Shown: positions 1 to 10,618 of the stretch, piece by piece
Position numbering within the stretch: the stretch's first letter is position 1
Layout: each line of letters starts with the position of its first letter
Assembly: GCA_900317545.1 (NCBI GenBank)
Contig: ONHE01000129.1
Coordinates: 1 to 48,052 of the forward strand
Direction: 5' to 3'
DNA length: 48,052 bases
From: an uncultured Prevotella sp.
GTDB taxonomy: Bacteria; Bacteroidota; Bacteroidia; Bacteroidales; Bacteroidaceae
Notes under the pieces: generated by a model
What the model was told of the DNA's origin: nothing
The model's input: only the letters and a program-made list of their open reading frames with translations
Databases searched by the model: none
Position numbers and translations under genes: made by a program

Positions 1-115
1 GCCAAAAGCATAGCTATGACATGGCCGGCGCGGAGCATAGCTTTAGGCCGTCGATATGTATGCTTTGGGCGGCCGAAAGCATAGCTCTTGACGGCCGAAA
101 GGATAGCTCCGCGGA
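1..115. repeat. 22-bp GCATAGCT repeat cluster, copy A
   Basis: The octamer GCATAGCT occurs at 8-15, 35-42 and 79-86, and the one-base variant GGATAGCT at 101-108. The last two are exactly 22 bases apart and both follow GGCCGAAA. A degraded reverse copy (TATGCTTT) lies near 59-66. The same unit occurs at about 18820-18928, 32777-32851 and 41751-41812, always between genes. The cluster may extend beyond the left edge of the window. Function unknown. Confidence 0.8.
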
Positions 116-340
116 AGGGGGTATTATTTGCTACGGAAAACAGGAGCATTTTCCGGCGAACAGATATCTGCAACACGCTGATACAAAAGAAATTATGCCG
201 ATCCTGCGAAGCAGCCGGATCCCGATCCGGATACAGCAGGAAACCGGTGGCTGTCCGATCAGGAAGAGAAGGAAGAAAAAATATGCGGATGACCCAGAAA
301 AGGGATCCGGCACCACGACGGTGCGGCAACGGCATCCACG
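116..340. other. Intergenic stretch without a convincing gene
   Basis: Between the repeat cluster and the atp terminator I see no convincing gene. Short open frames run through it, but they also run through the repeats and the terminator and have no recognisable protein character. A small dyad, GGATCCCGATCCGG, lies near 219-233. Confidence 0.5.
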
Positions 341-383
341 AAAAAAAGCAGAGATACGCGACTCGAGGTCCGTATCTCTGCTT
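341..383 (-). terminator. Intrinsic terminator of the atp operon
   Basis: A perfect 12-bp stem (347-358 with 371-382) encloses a 12-base loop. Read on the minus strand it is followed by seven T residues (347-341). It lies about 30 bases after the atpG stop codon and so ends the ATP synthase transcript. Confidence 0.92.
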
Positions 384-411
384 CGTGTTCAGTCTTTGCG
401 CCTTCAGCGCA

Positions 412-1383
412 TCAATTGTTGACCGATCCGCCGACAATGTCGAGCAGCTCACTGGTGATTGCTGCCTGTCGGCTCTTATTGTACTGTAAGCGGAGTCCCT
501 TCAACAACTCGTCCGCATTGTCAGTTGCCGTCTGCATCGCAACCATGCGAGCCGCGTGCTCGGAGGCATTGCTGTCGAGCAGAGCCGTGTAGACCATCAG
601 GTTGAGCAACTTGGGCACGAGCACTCGGATCACCGTTTCAAGATCTGGCTCAACGATGAAATCATCGTTCAGAGGCTTGATTTCCTCCTGCTTGCGCTCC
701 TGTTGTTCCGCCTTCTTGCGCAGATATTCCTGCGCCTTGGCCGTGGCGAGGTTGCTCGTCAGGTCACGGTCATTGGTCGCGCCGATATTCTCCGTCGAGA
801 GATCAATGGGCAGGAACTGACTCCGGGTGAGAATCTGTGATCCTGCACTCTTGAAGTGATGATAGATCAGTTCGACCCTGTCGACCTCGCCTTTGCGGAA
901 TTGGCCGCTCAGTTCCTGTGCGATCAGCGCGCAGTCCTTGGCGTTGGGCTTATCGGCCAGCTCAAGGAAGTCGCCCGCTGAAGGTATTCCTATCTTGGCA
1001 ATCCGCTCGGCCACCTTGCGCCCGATTGGGTAAACCTTGATCTCAGTGACACCCTGCTGACGATACTCATTGATCGCTTGCTCCATCAGACGCAGTATGT
1101 TGGCATTGAATCCACCACAGAGAGAACTGTTACTGGAATAGACCACCAAGGCCACTCGTTTCACTTTGCGCTCGGACTCATCGAACAAACTCTGGGCTCC
1201 GGGCGTCGATACGAGGAAGGCTTTGAGTATATGCTCCAGCAAATTCTCATATGGAAGCATGTTCTGGATGGCAACCTGAGCGTGGTGGAGCTTCGAAGAC
1301 GCCACCATCTTCATCGCACTCGTAATCTTGCGGGTGCTGTTGACAGACGCTATGCGGGTCTTTATCTCTTTCAGTGAAGCCAT
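412..1383 (-). CDS. atpG: F1Fo-ATP synthase subunit gamma
   Basis: This is the central rotor shaft of F1, linking rotation of the c-ring to catalysis in the alpha3beta3 head on the cytoplasmic face of the membrane. The 323-residue product begins MASLKEIKTRIASV and continues with ITSAMKMVASSK, the conserved N-terminal helix of gamma. The matching C-terminal helix ends in the conserved type of sequence NKSRQAAITSELLDIVGG. It is longer than the E. coli protein (about 286 residues); the extra length lies in a charged middle section around residues 190-235. It is the last gene of the operon, 6 bases after atpA and just before the terminator at 341-383. Assignment is secure. Confidence 0.97.
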   Translation of the reverse strand: MASLKEIKTRIASVNSTRKITSAMKMVASSKLHHAQVAIQNMLPYENLLEHILKAFLVSTPGAQSLFDESERKVKRVALVVYSSNSSLCGGFNANILRLMEQAINEYRQQGVTEIKVYPIGRKVAERIAKIGIPSAGDFLELADKPNAKDCALIAQELSGQFRKGEVDRVELIYHHFKSAGSQILTRSQFLPIDLSTENIGATNDRDLTSNLATAKAQEYLRKKAEQQERKQEEIKPLNDDFIVEPDLETVIRVLVPKLLNLMVYTALLDSNASEHAARMVAMQTATDNADELLKGLRLQYNKSRQAAITSELLDIVGGSVNN

Positions 1384-1389
1384 AGTCGA

Positions 1390-2976
1390 TTATGCTTTAT
1401 ATTGCGCAGCTACGCCTGCCATGACGTTCTCGATAGTCTGGGTACAGGCATCGTCGATCTTGCCGGAAGCAAGCGTGTCGATCACATCCTGATGCTGTGT
1501 GCGCATCTGATCGAGGAACTGCTCCTGACAATGCCTTACCTGTGACACCGGAACATCGTGCATCAAGCCGTGGACACCGCAATAGAGGACGGCAACCTGC
1601 TCGCCCACCGGCATCGGAGAATACTGAGGCTGGATCAACAGCTGGTTGTTCTTGCGGCCACGGTCGATCGTCATCGCTGTCACAGGATCCATATCACTGG
1701 AGAACTTGGAGAATGCCTCCAGCTCGCGATACTGTGCCATGTCGATCTTCAGTGTGCCGGCCACCTTCTTCATACTCTTGATCTGCGCCGAACCACCTAC
1801 ACGCGAGACGGAGATACCGACATTGATCGCCGGGCGGAAGCCCTGATTGAAGAGGTTGGATTCAAGGTATATCTGTCCGTCAGTGATCGAGATCACGTTG
1901 GTCGGAATATAAGCCGAAACGTCACCTGCCTGGGTCTCGATGATCGGAAGCGCCGTGAGCGAACCGCCGCCACGCACTTTGCCGATCATACACTTAGGCA
2001 GATCGTTCATCTTTTCAGCCACCTCCTGCTGGTCGTTGATACGTGCGGCGCGCTCAAGCAGTCGGGAGTGAAGGTAAAACACATCACCCGGATAAGCCTC
2101 ACGTCCGGACGGGCGGCGGAGGATCAATGACACCTCACGGTAAGCAACGGCCTGCTTGGACAGGTCATCATAGACGACGAGCGCCGAGAAGCCGCGGTCG
2201 CGGAAGTATTCGCCAATGGCTGCACCGGCGAAAGGTGCGTAATACTGCATGGCTGCGGGATCTGCTGCCGTGGCGCTGACCACGATCGTGTAAGGCAGGG
2301 CACCATGCTCTCTGAGCGTCTGTACGAGTGCAGCAACCGTAGAAGCCTTCTGGCCGATGGCCACATAGATACAATAGACAGGCTTCCCCTGCTCATAGAA
2401 ACTCTTCTGATTGATGATCGCGTCAACGGCAATGGCCGTCTTGCCGGTCTGCCGGTCGCCGATGATCAGCTCGCGCTGTCCTCTGCCGATCGGAATCATG
2501 GAGTCTACGGCCTTCAAACCTGTCTGGAGCGGTTCCTTGACAGGCTGACGGTAGATCACACCCGGTGCCTTCCGGTCGAGCGGCATCTCGAAGGCGCCGG
2601 TCAGGTCGATGTCTCCCTTGCCGTCAATGGCCTCACCCAACGGATTGACCACGCGTCCGAGGAAGTTGTCATTCACACGGATCGAAGCGATTCGATGTGT
2701 ACGCTTCACCGTCTGACCTTCCTTGATGCCGACCGTCGGACCTAAAAGGATACAACCGACATTGTCCTCCTCTAAGTTCATGACGATGGCCATTGTGCCG
2801 TTCTCGAACTCAAGCAGCTCATTGGCCTCGGCATTTCGAAGTCCGTAAATGCGGGCCACGCCATCGCTGACGGTCAGGACGGTACCCACTTCGTCGAACT
2901 TTTCATTCGAGTTGATATCCGCAAGCTGCTGGAGCAGCACCTCCGACACTTCGCTTGGTTTTATTTTATCTGACAT
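1390..2976 (-). CDS. atpA: F1Fo-ATP synthase subunit alpha
   Basis: This is the non-catalytic nucleotide-binding subunit of F1, 528 residues. The Walker A motif GDRQTGKT is at residues 173-180. The segment [15 protein letters not shown] carries the arginine finger that completes the catalytic site on beta. Length and colinearity are normal for the family. The ATG start is supported by the usual amphipathic N-terminus ([13 protein letters not shown]) that contacts delta. It lies between atpH (36 bases upstream) and atpG. No unusual features. Confidence 0.98.
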   Translation of the reverse strand: MSDKIKPSEVSEVLLQQLADINSNEKFDEVGTVLTVSDGVARIYGLRNAEANELLEFENGTMAIVMNLEEDNVGCILLGPTVGIKEGQTVKRTHRIASIRVNDNFLGRVVNPLGEAIDGKGDIDLTGAFEMPLDRKAPGVIYRQPVKEPLQTGLKAVDSMIPIGRGQRELIIGDRQTGKTAIAVDAIINQKSFYEQGKPVYCIYVAIGQKASTVAALVQTLREHGALPYTIVVSATAADPAAMQYYAPFAGAAIGEYFRDRGFSALVVYDDLSKQAVAYREVSLILRRPSGREAYPGDVFYLHSRLLERAARINDQQEVAEKMNDLPKCMIGKVRGGGSLTALPIIETQAGDVSAYIPTNVISITDGQIYLESNLFNQGFRPAINVGISVSRVGGSAQIKSMKKVAGTLKIDMAQYRELEAFSKFSSDMDPVTAMTIDRGRKNNQLLIQPQYSPMPVGEQVAVLYCGVHGLMHDVPVSQVRHCQEQFLDQMRTQHQDVIDTLASGKIDDACTQTIENVMAGVAAQYKA

Positions 2977-3012
2977 AATCTTTAGTTTAGTAATGAATCA
3001 AAGTTCATTTCA

Positions 3013-3549
3013 TCATTTCTTTAATGCTGTGAGTATGGCATTCAGCTTTGTCTTCACGCTGGCATCCATACGATAAGTGTCATACTCAAGGATAAACCCT
3101 CCGATGATGTCGGGATTGACCTCGGTATTGAACTCCACAGTTCCCTGAGTTTTACGCTCTACCATTTGCTTCATCTTCTCCTCAGTCATGGGAGAGACAG
3201 CAACGGCAGTTGTAAGCTTGCCACGGGTGATATTCTTCTGTTTCCTGTAAAGAGTGATATACGAAGCAGCCATGAATTGGAGAGCGCTTTCCCTGCCTTC
3301 CTTCAGCACAAGGGTGATGAATCTGCCGGTCAAAGCAGACGGATGCTGCCCGCAGGCAGTCTCCAACAATAGCTGTTTCTTGTCTTTGGAAAGCATAGGA
3401 TTGTCTATCGTAAAGCGCAGATCAGGCACTTGGAGATAGCTCGCACTGAGTGTCTGCATCTCCCTGTACACCTGTTCGTCGAGCTTCTGCTCCATCGCAC
3501 TCTTCAAGAGGGCACGGGCATATCGGACCGATATTACACCTAAATCCAT
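3013..3549 (-). CDS. atpH: F1Fo-ATP synthase subunit delta
   Basis: This is the stator subunit joining the top of F1 to the b-subunit stalk. The 178-residue length is typical. The N-terminal six-helix domain (MDLGVISVRYARALLKSA) and the C-terminal segment with TEVNPDIIGGFILEYD, close to the family signature near the C-terminus, are both recognisable. Sequence conservation is weak, as is normal for delta, so position between atpF (3 bases away) and atpA adds much of the confidence. Confidence 0.95.
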   Translation of the reverse strand: MDLGVISVRYARALLKSAMEQKLDEQVYREMQTLSASYLQVPDLRFTIDNPMLSKDKKQLLLETACGQHPSALTGRFITLVLKEGRESALQFMAASYITLYRKQKNITRGKLTTAVAVSPMTEEKMKQMVERKTQGTVEFNTEVNPDIIGGFILEYDTYRMDASVKTKLNAILTALKK

Positions 3550-3552
3550 AAG

Positions 3553-4056
3553 CTACTCCTTGTTGTCAACAGAGACCTCATCCAGCAGTCTGTCAATCAT
3601 ATCCATCTGCGCACTGTCTTTCGACAGCTTCTCGCGCAAGATCTTCTCAGCGATCTGAACACTTAGCTCAGCCACCTGAGACCGGATATCGCGAATGGCG
3701 TTCTGTTTCTCAGCTTCGATCTCGGCTTTCGCCTCGTTCAGGAGCCGGGCACCTTCGTCCTTCGCCTTTTCCTGGGCTTGTCCGACGATTGCATCGCGCG
3801 TTGTGGCGGCTTCTCTTAATATCTCCGCCTGCTTCTCACGCGCCTGCTGCAACAAGGATTCACCCTCTTTCTGAATATTGGCAAGCCTTTCGTTAGCCTC
3901 ATGGGCCTTACGGAGACTCTCGTCAATAAAGCTCTTCCTGTCGTTCACCATTTTGACGATAGCAGGAAAACCCCACTTCCACAAAATGAGAAAGACAATG
4001 ACGAAGACGAGGGTCATCCAGAAAAGCAAGCCACTTTCAGGAATCAATAAATCCAT
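3553..4056 (-). CDS. atpF: F1Fo-ATP synthase subunit b
   Basis: This is the peripheral stalk subunit. The 167-residue product has one N-terminal membrane helix (about residues 8-28, LLFWMTLVFVIVFLILWKW) followed by a long charged, Ala/Glu/Lys-rich coiled coil reaching to the C-terminus. That is the standard b architecture. Only one b-type gene is present, so the stalk is expected to be a homodimer. It lies between atpE and atpH. Confidence 0.96.
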   Translation of the reverse strand: MDLLIPESGLLFWMTLVFVIVFLILWKWGFPAIVKMVNDRKSFIDESLRKAHEANERLANIQKEGESLLQQAREKQAEILREAATTRDAIVGQAQEKAKDEGARLLNEAKAEIEAEKQNAIRDIRSQVAELSVQIAEKILREKLSKDSAQMDMIDRLLDEVSVDNKE

Positions 4057-4094
4057 ACGTACTGGTTAAAGTTAAAAAAATACGGTATGAGGAG

Positions 4095-4337
4095 TTACTT
4101 CATAACTACTGCAAGCAGGGCAACGATGACTGCCAGGAAGGCAACACCCTCGACCAAGGCGGCTGCAATAATCATTGAAGAACGAAGATCACCCATCTTT
4201 TCCGGCTGACGAGCCATGGCGTCCATTGCCTGGCCACCAATTCTACCAATACCAAGACCTGCACCAATTACTGCCAAACCAGCACCAAGGGCACCGCCCA
4301 TCTTTGCAACTTCTGCTGCTAATAATAATGATAACAT
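4095..4337 (-). CDS. atpE: F1Fo-ATP synthase subunit c (proton type)
   Basis: This 80-residue proteolipid forms the rotor ring. It has two membrane helices, a glycine-rich first helix, the polar loop RQPE at residues 43-46, and the ion-carrying glutamate E63 in AAALVEGVAF. Na+-binding c subunits usually carry a Ser or Thr right after this Glu and a Gln in helix 1 facing it. Here Gly follows the Glu, so proton coupling is inferred. Start and length are normal. Confidence 0.97.
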   Translation of the reverse strand: MLSLLLAAEVAKMGGALGAGLAVIGAGLGIGRIGGQAMDAMARQPEKMGDLRSSMIIAAALVEGVAFLAVIVALLAVVMK

Positions 4338-4391
4338 AATTGTAAGTTTTAATTGTTTATGATATAATTTATATTCAATATGTCAATATGA

Positions 4392-5486
4392 TTAAGCTTC
4401 TTCAGCCTCTTCCTTCACATGGGCAAGCGAGATGAATACTGCGCTCAACATGGTGAATACCAATGCCTGAATGAAACTTACCAAGATTTCGAGCAACATC
4501 ATGAATACGCTCAGGCCGACACTGATCACTGACATGCCCGAACCGGCGATATTGTTCACCAAGTCACTTGTTGTCAGGTGGAACATGATGAAGATCATGC
4601 CGGCAAAAGCTAACGCGATGGCATGCCCGGCCAGCATGTTGGCGAAGAGTCGGATGATCAATGCCAACGGCTTCGTGAAGATCCCGACGAACTCGATCAA
4701 AGGCATGAGAGGCACGGGAACCTTCAACCAGGTCGGCACTTCGGGCCAGAAGATCTCTTTCCAATAGCCTTTGGTTCCGGTAAAGTTTGTGATCAGGAAA
4801 GTGCAGACACCCAAGAAGAAGGTGCATGCGATATTTCCAGTCAAGTTGCCACCTCCCGGAGGGAAGGGGACAATACCCATGATGTTGGCCACGAAGATGA
4901 AAAAGAAACACGTAAGCAGATAAGGCGCATACTTCGGAGATTCTTCGCCCATGACCGGTTTGATGATTTCGTCGTAGACATACATGATGAACATGTGCAT
5001 CAAACCCGTAAATCCCTTGGGTGCCGGATCATCCACTTTGTGCCGTTTACACCATCTGGCGGGCAGCAATACGCACAGCAAGAGGATAATGGCATCAATG
5101 AACAGGACACATACTGTCTTTGTGATCGAGATATCGAACGGCCTTACCAACTGCCCGTTGACCATCTCACAGATCCGCCCAGGATAGACATCAGCCTCCT
5201 TGTTGTTGATAAAGAGCCCATAAGGACCTACCCTATTGCCATTCACATCAGGCTCCTCGGCAAACTGACTGCTGCTGAAGACATGCCAACCTGTAGAACT
5301 TTTCACGATCACAGGCAGGTTGATGACAACCGGGTGTTCACCTACGTTGGTGATATGCCATTCATACGAATCCTTGATATGTCCCCACAAGATATCCTTC
5401 ATGTCAATGTCCATCTTGGCGGCACATGCAGGCAAGGCCATCAGGGTTAACATCAACACGATGAAATATTGTCTGATTGATTTCAT
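4392..5486 (-). CDS. atpB: F1Fo-ATP synthase subunit a, with secreted N-terminal domain
   Basis: This is the stator channel subunit that works with the c-ring. The C-terminal half has the usual membrane helices and the essential arginine in LALIIRLFANMLAGH. Unlike the E. coli protein, it begins with a signal-like segment (MKSIRQYFIVLMLTLMALPACA) and an extra domain of roughly 110 residues before the first channel helix, predicted to be periplasmic. This extension is a known Bacteroidota feature. I chose the ATG at 5486; the frame also opens five codons earlier at TTG (5501), but that would put charged residues in front of the signal sequence. The product is 364 residues. Confidence 0.95.
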   Translation of the reverse strand: MKSIRQYFIVLMLTLMALPACAAKMDIDMKDILWGHIKDSYEWHITNVGEHPVVINLPVIVKSSTGWHVFSSSQFAEEPDVNGNRVGPYGLFINNKEADVYPGRICEMVNGQLVRPFDISITKTVCVLFIDAIILLLCVLLPARWCKRHKVDDPAPKGFTGLMHMFIMYVYDEIIKPVMGEESPKYAPYLLTCFFFIFVANIMGIVPFPPGGGNLTGNIACTFFLGVCTFLITNFTGTKGYWKEIFWPEVPTWLKVPVPLMPLIEFVGIFTKPLALIIRLFANMLAGHAIALAFAGMIFIMFHLTTSDLVNNIAGSGMSVISVGLSVFMMLLEILVSFIQALVFTMLSAVFISLAHVKEEAEEA

Positions 5487-5502
5487 ATCTATTTCTTCCA
5501 AA

Positions 5503-5916
5503 TTATTCTTTTGTTTTCTCTACGCGAGCGAAAAATATACTGTCAAAGACGAGCAGGACCAGATAGAAAACTGCGAACACGCCGATGAAGCTCAGCATCT
5601 GCATTGTATCGTTCCTCATCACCACTGCTGCGACCAGCACGACCGCCAATGCTAAAAGCATCCGAAGAACCGAAGCAGCCATGTAGAAGCGGCTCAGGAC
5701 ATTTGGAGAACGACGGGCCACGGCCACCCATGCTTTGCCATAGGCGAAGCAGGTGATCAACGAATAAGCCGCCGAGAACAGCAGACCGCTGACTAACGCA
5801 TACTGTCTGAATCCCTGAACCATCAGTAAACCGAGGATAAGCAATCCAAATGTGATCCACAAAGAGGTCAACTGATACTTCCGGCTGATGCGCTTGATCC
5901 TTTCAGGAGTGACCAT
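5503..5916 (-). CDS. Four-helix membrane protein of the atp operon (AtpI position)
   Basis: This 137-residue protein has four predicted membrane helices (roughly residues 16-35, 39-58, 80-101 and 108-128) and a basic N-terminus. It lies between atpC and atpB, where Bacteroidales carry a small membrane protein of this type. By position and topology it is probably an analogue of AtpI, which helps assemble the c-ring in other bacteria. I cannot show homology by eye. No catalytic motif is visible. Confidence 0.85.
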   Translation of the reverse strand: MVTPERIKRISRKYQLTSLWITFGLLILGLLMVQGFRQYALVSGLLFSAAYSLITCFAYGKAWVAVARRSPNVLSRFYMAASVLRMLLALAVVLVAAVVMRNDTMQMLSFIGVFAVFYLVLLVFDSIFFARVEKTKE

Positions 5917-5930
5917 TCCTCATCCCGTTT

Positions 5931-6170
5931 CTATAATTCCACAGCGAGAGAGACCTCATTGCGCTTGACCTCAACGAATCCTCCCTGTATATCGATCTGC
6001 TGTTTTCCCTCCTGCGTCGTATAGACCACACGACCCGGTTCGAGCGTAGAGATGATCGGCGCGTGGTCATGGAGGATTTCAAATTCACCCAATGTCCCCG
6101 GCACGAGAATATTCTCGACGTCGCCATTGAACACGATCCGTTCAGGAGAAATAATTTTCAGTCTCAACAT
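5931..6170 (-). CDS. atpC: F1Fo-ATP synthase subunit epsilon, short form
   Basis: This is the rotor subunit that binds gamma and the c-ring. The 79 residues (MLRLKIISPERIVFNGDVEN...) cover only the N-terminal beta-sandwich. The C-terminal helical hairpin, which in E. coli (about 138 residues) can inhibit ATP hydrolysis, is absent. The stop is clean and the next gene follows 14 bases later, so this is a natural short form, as in other Bacteroidota, and not a frameshift. Self-inhibition by epsilon should therefore be absent. Confidence 0.95.
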   Translation of the reverse strand: MLRLKIISPERIVFNGDVENILVPGTLGEFEILHDHAPIISTLEPGRVVYTTQEGKQQIDIQGGFVEVKRNEVSLAVEL

Positions 6171-6188
6171 ATAGCAGAATCTAATGGA

Positions 6189-7730
<1,542 letters not shown>

Positions 7731-7770
7731 TTAATGATTATTATTGCTTCTAGTATTTCGATATATTTTG

Positions 7771-7802
7771 CAAAAATATCAATTATATTTAGAAACTACA
7801 AA
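7771..7802 (-). promoter_or_regulatory. Promoter of the atp operon
   Basis: On the minus strand, TTTG (7802-7799) is followed after 20 bases by TATTTTTG (7778-7771). This matches the Bacteroidota housekeeping promoter (-33 TTTG, -7 TAnnTTTG). It predicts an untranslated leader of about 50 bases before atpD. Confidence 0.75.
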
Positions 7803-7848
7803 TTAAATGTAGGTTTTCTTAAAAATAATTTCAACTTTCGCAGTCTTG

Positions 7849-8826
7849 TCAGATGCTCAATTCGTCAAGCACCTGTATAAGCTTCCGGTCAATGGGTTTA
7901 TCGGAACGGATGGCTTCCGAGAAAGGCACATAGACCACCTCGTTGTTCCTGACTCCGATCATCACATTGCGCTGGCCCTGCATGATGGCTTCCACAGCTC
8001 CCACACCTGTTTGACTGGCGAGGATGCGGTCGCGGGCCGTCGGGCGTCCTCCGCGCTGGAGATGTCCTAAGATTGACACCCTCACATCAAACTCCGGGAA
8101 CTCTTTCCTGACACGGTCAGCATAATAGAGAGCACCACATTTCTGACTCTCGGAGACGATGACAATGCAACTCTTCTTTGACTTGCGGATGCCGCGTTCC
8201 ATGAACCGGGCAAGCTGGTCTACGTCAGTTGAGTCCTCGGGGATAATGGCGGCCTCTGCTCCACAGGCTATTGCACTGTTCTGCGCAAGGAAACCAGCAT
8301 CGCGCCCCATCACTTCGACGAAGAAGATGCGCTCATGACTTTGGGCCGTATCACGGATTCGGTCCACGCACTCCATGATGGTGTTCATCGTAGTGTCATA
8401 GCCTATCGTGTTGTCAGTGCCGTAAAGGTCGTTGTCAATCGTACCCGGCAGACCGATACAGCAGATATCATACTCCCGGGCAAAGCATCGCGCACCTGCC
8501 AACGAACCGTTTCCACCAATCACGACGAGTGCATCAATCGCTTCTTTCTGCAGGTTCTCATAAGCTTTCTGACGACCTTCAGGAGTCATGAACTCCTTCG
8601 ACCGGGCTGTTTTCAGGATGGTTCCGCCGTTGCAGATGATACCGCTGACATTCTCTGTCGTGAATGTTTTGACCTCGTCATTGATCAAACCGTCGTAGCC
8701 GCGATAGATTCCCTTGATCTGAAAACCATTATAGATGCCTGCACGAGTAACCGCGCGAATGGCAGCGTTCATTCCCGGAGCATCACCTCCAGATGTCAAA
8801 ACGCCTATTGTCTTTATCTTTGTCAT
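7849..8826 (-). CDS. pfkA: 6-phosphofructokinase, ATP type, with Asn in the Mg site
   Basis: It phosphorylates fructose 6-phosphate in glycolysis. The 325-residue product is the usual size for bacterial PfkA. Motifs seen: GGDAPGMN (13-20), the catalytic loop PGTIDND (128-133, base D131) and the C-terminal GHLQRGG. The nucleotide site reads GGNGS at 104-108. The Gly after the Asn marks the ATP-dependent type, since PPi enzymes have Asp there. The Asn itself (N106, codon AAC) replaces the Mg-binding Asp103 of the E. coli enzyme. It begins 18 bases after nhaD, so the two are probably cotranscribed. Confidence 0.95.
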   Translation of the reverse strand: MTKIKTIGVLTSGGDAPGMNAAIRAVTRAGIYNGFQIKGIYRGYDGLINDEVKTFTTENVSGIICNGGTILKTARSKEFMTPEGRQKAYENLQKEAIDALVVIGGNGSLAGARCFAREYDICCIGLPGTIDNDLYGTDNTIGYDTTMNTIMECVDRIRDTAQSHERIFFVEVMGRDAGFLAQNSAIACGAEAAIIPEDSTDVDQLARFMERGIRKSKKSCIVIVSESQKCGALYYADRVRKEFPEFDVRVSILGHLQRGGRPTARDRILASQTGVGAVEAIMQGQRNVMIGVRNNEVVYVPFSEAIRSDKPIDRKLIQVLDELSI

Positions 8827-8844
8827 GGATAGAAAAATATATCT

Positions 8845-10251
8845 TTAAGAAAAATAAATGATCAGCCACATGGCTACAAAGCCACACAGACCGCCCAACG
8901 CAGCCTTGATGCCTACCGTCTTGAAATACCATCCCACGTGCATATGCTCAACCTTCATCAGCGCCAGACCGCTGAGCGAACCGGTGCAAAGAATGTTGCC
9001 GCCGATGGCAGATGCGTAGGCCATGATCTTCCAGTAGCTTCCGTTCTGGACAAACTGATGGAGATAGCCTCCGTCAAGGCCTCTCGCCAAGGTCTCCACG
9101 TCTACTATGTCATGCAGAGAAATCATGCTCATGGCCGTCGCAAAATTGTCCAAGAAAGCGCTCACGCCTGCTGTCAGCAGACCGGTGAACCACACATCGT
9201 GCACCTCACGCTCCATCAGATCCGCAAACTGGCCCAAGACACCGCTCTCTTCCAGCACGCCCACCGCCAGCATGAAGCCCATCACGAAGAGTATCATCTT
9301 GATGGTGCCATACTGAAGGGCACGCAGCGTGGGCCGCTGAATGAGCTTGTCGACGTTCATGAGCTTACGGTTGAAGATCTCGTTGACGATCCACAGCACC
9401 GACAAAACGCAGAGTGCACCGAGGAAAGGACTGAGCTTGGTGATGCTGTGGAATGAAGGGATGAACCATAAGCCGCCGATTCCCACAAACAGCATCAGCA
9501 GACGCTGCCACGGGGTCAGGCGGGTGTCATCGCCGCGATAAGGCATCGTGATCCACTCTCCTTCCACCCGCTCTGGCAAGCTGCGTCCCAACCACCATGT
9601 CGGGATGATCCATGCCGTCAGGCAAGGGATCAGAAGCGTCATCGAATAGTTGGTCGGCGTTACGGCACCGATATTCCACAGCACCAGTCCGGCAGGGTTT
9701 CCGATCACGGTCAGCGCTCCACCGCAGTTCGCAGCAAGCACGATCGCCGATCCATAGATGAGCCGCTGGCGACGCGTGGAGATGATGCCGCGCGTCAGCA
9801 CAAGCATCATTGTCGTTGTTGTCAGATTGTCCAAGTTGGCCGAGATGACCAGCGTAGTGACCGAAAGCATCCACAACATGCGCCGACTGCTGCGTGTCTT
9901 GAGCAACTGCCTGACAAAGTCGAAGCACCCATTGTTGTTCAAAATCTCAACAATAGTCATCGTGGCTATGAGGAAGAGGACGATTTCGGATGCCCGGCCG
10001 ACATATTTCAGGAAGATGTTTTGTGCGATAAACTCCTTGACAGCCGTGCTCGAGGGTGCTGCTCCATGCAGAAAAGCAAGATATTCATCAGGATGCTGAG
10101 CCATCACGAAGTCTGTTCCGTAGGCGATATACAGCATCCAACCCAGCGTGCCAACGAACATCGCGACTGCTGCCTTGTTGATGTTAGTTAGGTTCTCGGT
10201 AGCAATGAGAACGCAACCTAAGACGAATATGACTACTATAATAAGGGTCAT
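8845..10251 (-). CDS. nhaD: Na+/H+ antiporter, NhaD family
   Basis: This 468-residue, strongly hydrophobic protein has about 11-13 membrane helices and belongs to the NhaD/ArsB branch of the ion transporter superfamily. Recognisable stretches are the N-terminal ATENLTNINKAAVAMFVG, the SANLDNLTTTTMMLVLT segment with acidic and polar residues in a membrane helix, and SAFLDNFATAMSM in the second half-repeat. It exports sodium in exchange for protons and helps pH and salt balance. It is followed closely by pfkA and has its own -7 element at 10269-10276. Confidence 0.9.
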   Translation of the reverse strand: MTLIIVVIFVLGCVLIATENLTNINKAAVAMFVGTLGWMLYIAYGTDFVMAQHPDEYLAFLHGAAPSSTAVKEFIAQNIFLKYVGRASEIVLFLIATMTIVEILNNNGCFDFVRQLLKTRSSRRMLWMLSVTTLVISANLDNLTTTTMMLVLTRGIISTRRQRLIYGSAIVLAANCGGALTVIGNPAGLVLWNIGAVTPTNYSMTLLIPCLTAWIIPTWWLGRSLPERVEGEWITMPYRGDDTRLTPWQRLLMLFVGIGGLWFIPSFHSITKLSPFLGALCVLSVLWIVNEIFNRKLMNVDKLIQRPTLRALQYGTIKMILFVMGFMLAVGVLEESGVLGQFADLMEREVHDVWFTGLLTAGVSAFLDNFATAMSMISLHDIVDVETLARGLDGGYLHQFVQNGSYWKIMAYASAIGGNILCTGSLSGLALMKVEHMHVGWYFKTVGIKAALGGLCGFVAMWLIIYFS

Positions 10252-10268
10252 CTAATCACATTTCCACG

Positions 10269-10276
10269 CAAAGATA
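10269..10276 (-). promoter_or_regulatory. Probable -7 element for nhaD-pfkA
   Basis: TATCTTTG on the minus strand matches TAnnTTTG and lies 18 bases before the nhaD ATG. No good -33 TTTG is seen at the right distance, so the evidence is the -7 element alone. Confidence 0.5.
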
Positions 10277-10517
10277 GTAATTTTTCTTATACATACCATA
10301 TCAATAACCGGATTTTAAATCCTTTTAATGTAAAGAATGTTTTTGTCAGCATCTGTTTGCATGAATGACGGATCCATGTTCGGGCAACGGCATCAGATAT
10401 TTCTGAGGTGGCCTGTCATAGGTGATCTTTGAAGCGGATGCCACATGAGGCTGCTAATAAGCGCTCCTTTCGACAATCCGAAGCGTTCCTATGTGCCGTG
10501 CGGAAAGATGCGGATGT
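10277..10517. other. Intergenic stretch, no gene seen
   Basis: With the promoter on its left and the simple repeat on its right, the whole gap between nhaD and the acyltransferase is 367 bases. Nothing in this part resembles a gene or an RNA structure I recognise. Confidence 0.5.
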
Positions 10518-10616
10518 GAGGTGATGAGTTTTGAGGTTATGAGTTTGAAGTTATCAGGTATTGAGTTAGGAGTTGTGAGGTTATGAGTTGGGGAGGTATG
10601 AGCTGGGGAGTTGTGG
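10518..10616. repeat. Degenerate GAGGTTATGAGTT tandem repeat
   Basis: About seven imperfect units of 10-16 bases (types GAGGTTATGAGTT, GGAGGTATGAGCTGG, GAGTTAGGAGTTGT) run up to two bases before the acyltransferase stop codon. A related sequence in the opposite orientation (CAACTCAAAATTTATAAACT...) occurs at about 15008-15055 between trpA and trpB. Such drifting simple repeats are often seen between genes in this group of bacteria. Function unknown. Confidence 0.75.
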
Positions 10617-10618
10617 CA

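Noticed and set aside
5486..5501. TTG start five codons before the atpB ATG
   Set aside because: It would put EEID in front of the signal sequence; the ATG gives a normal N-terminus.
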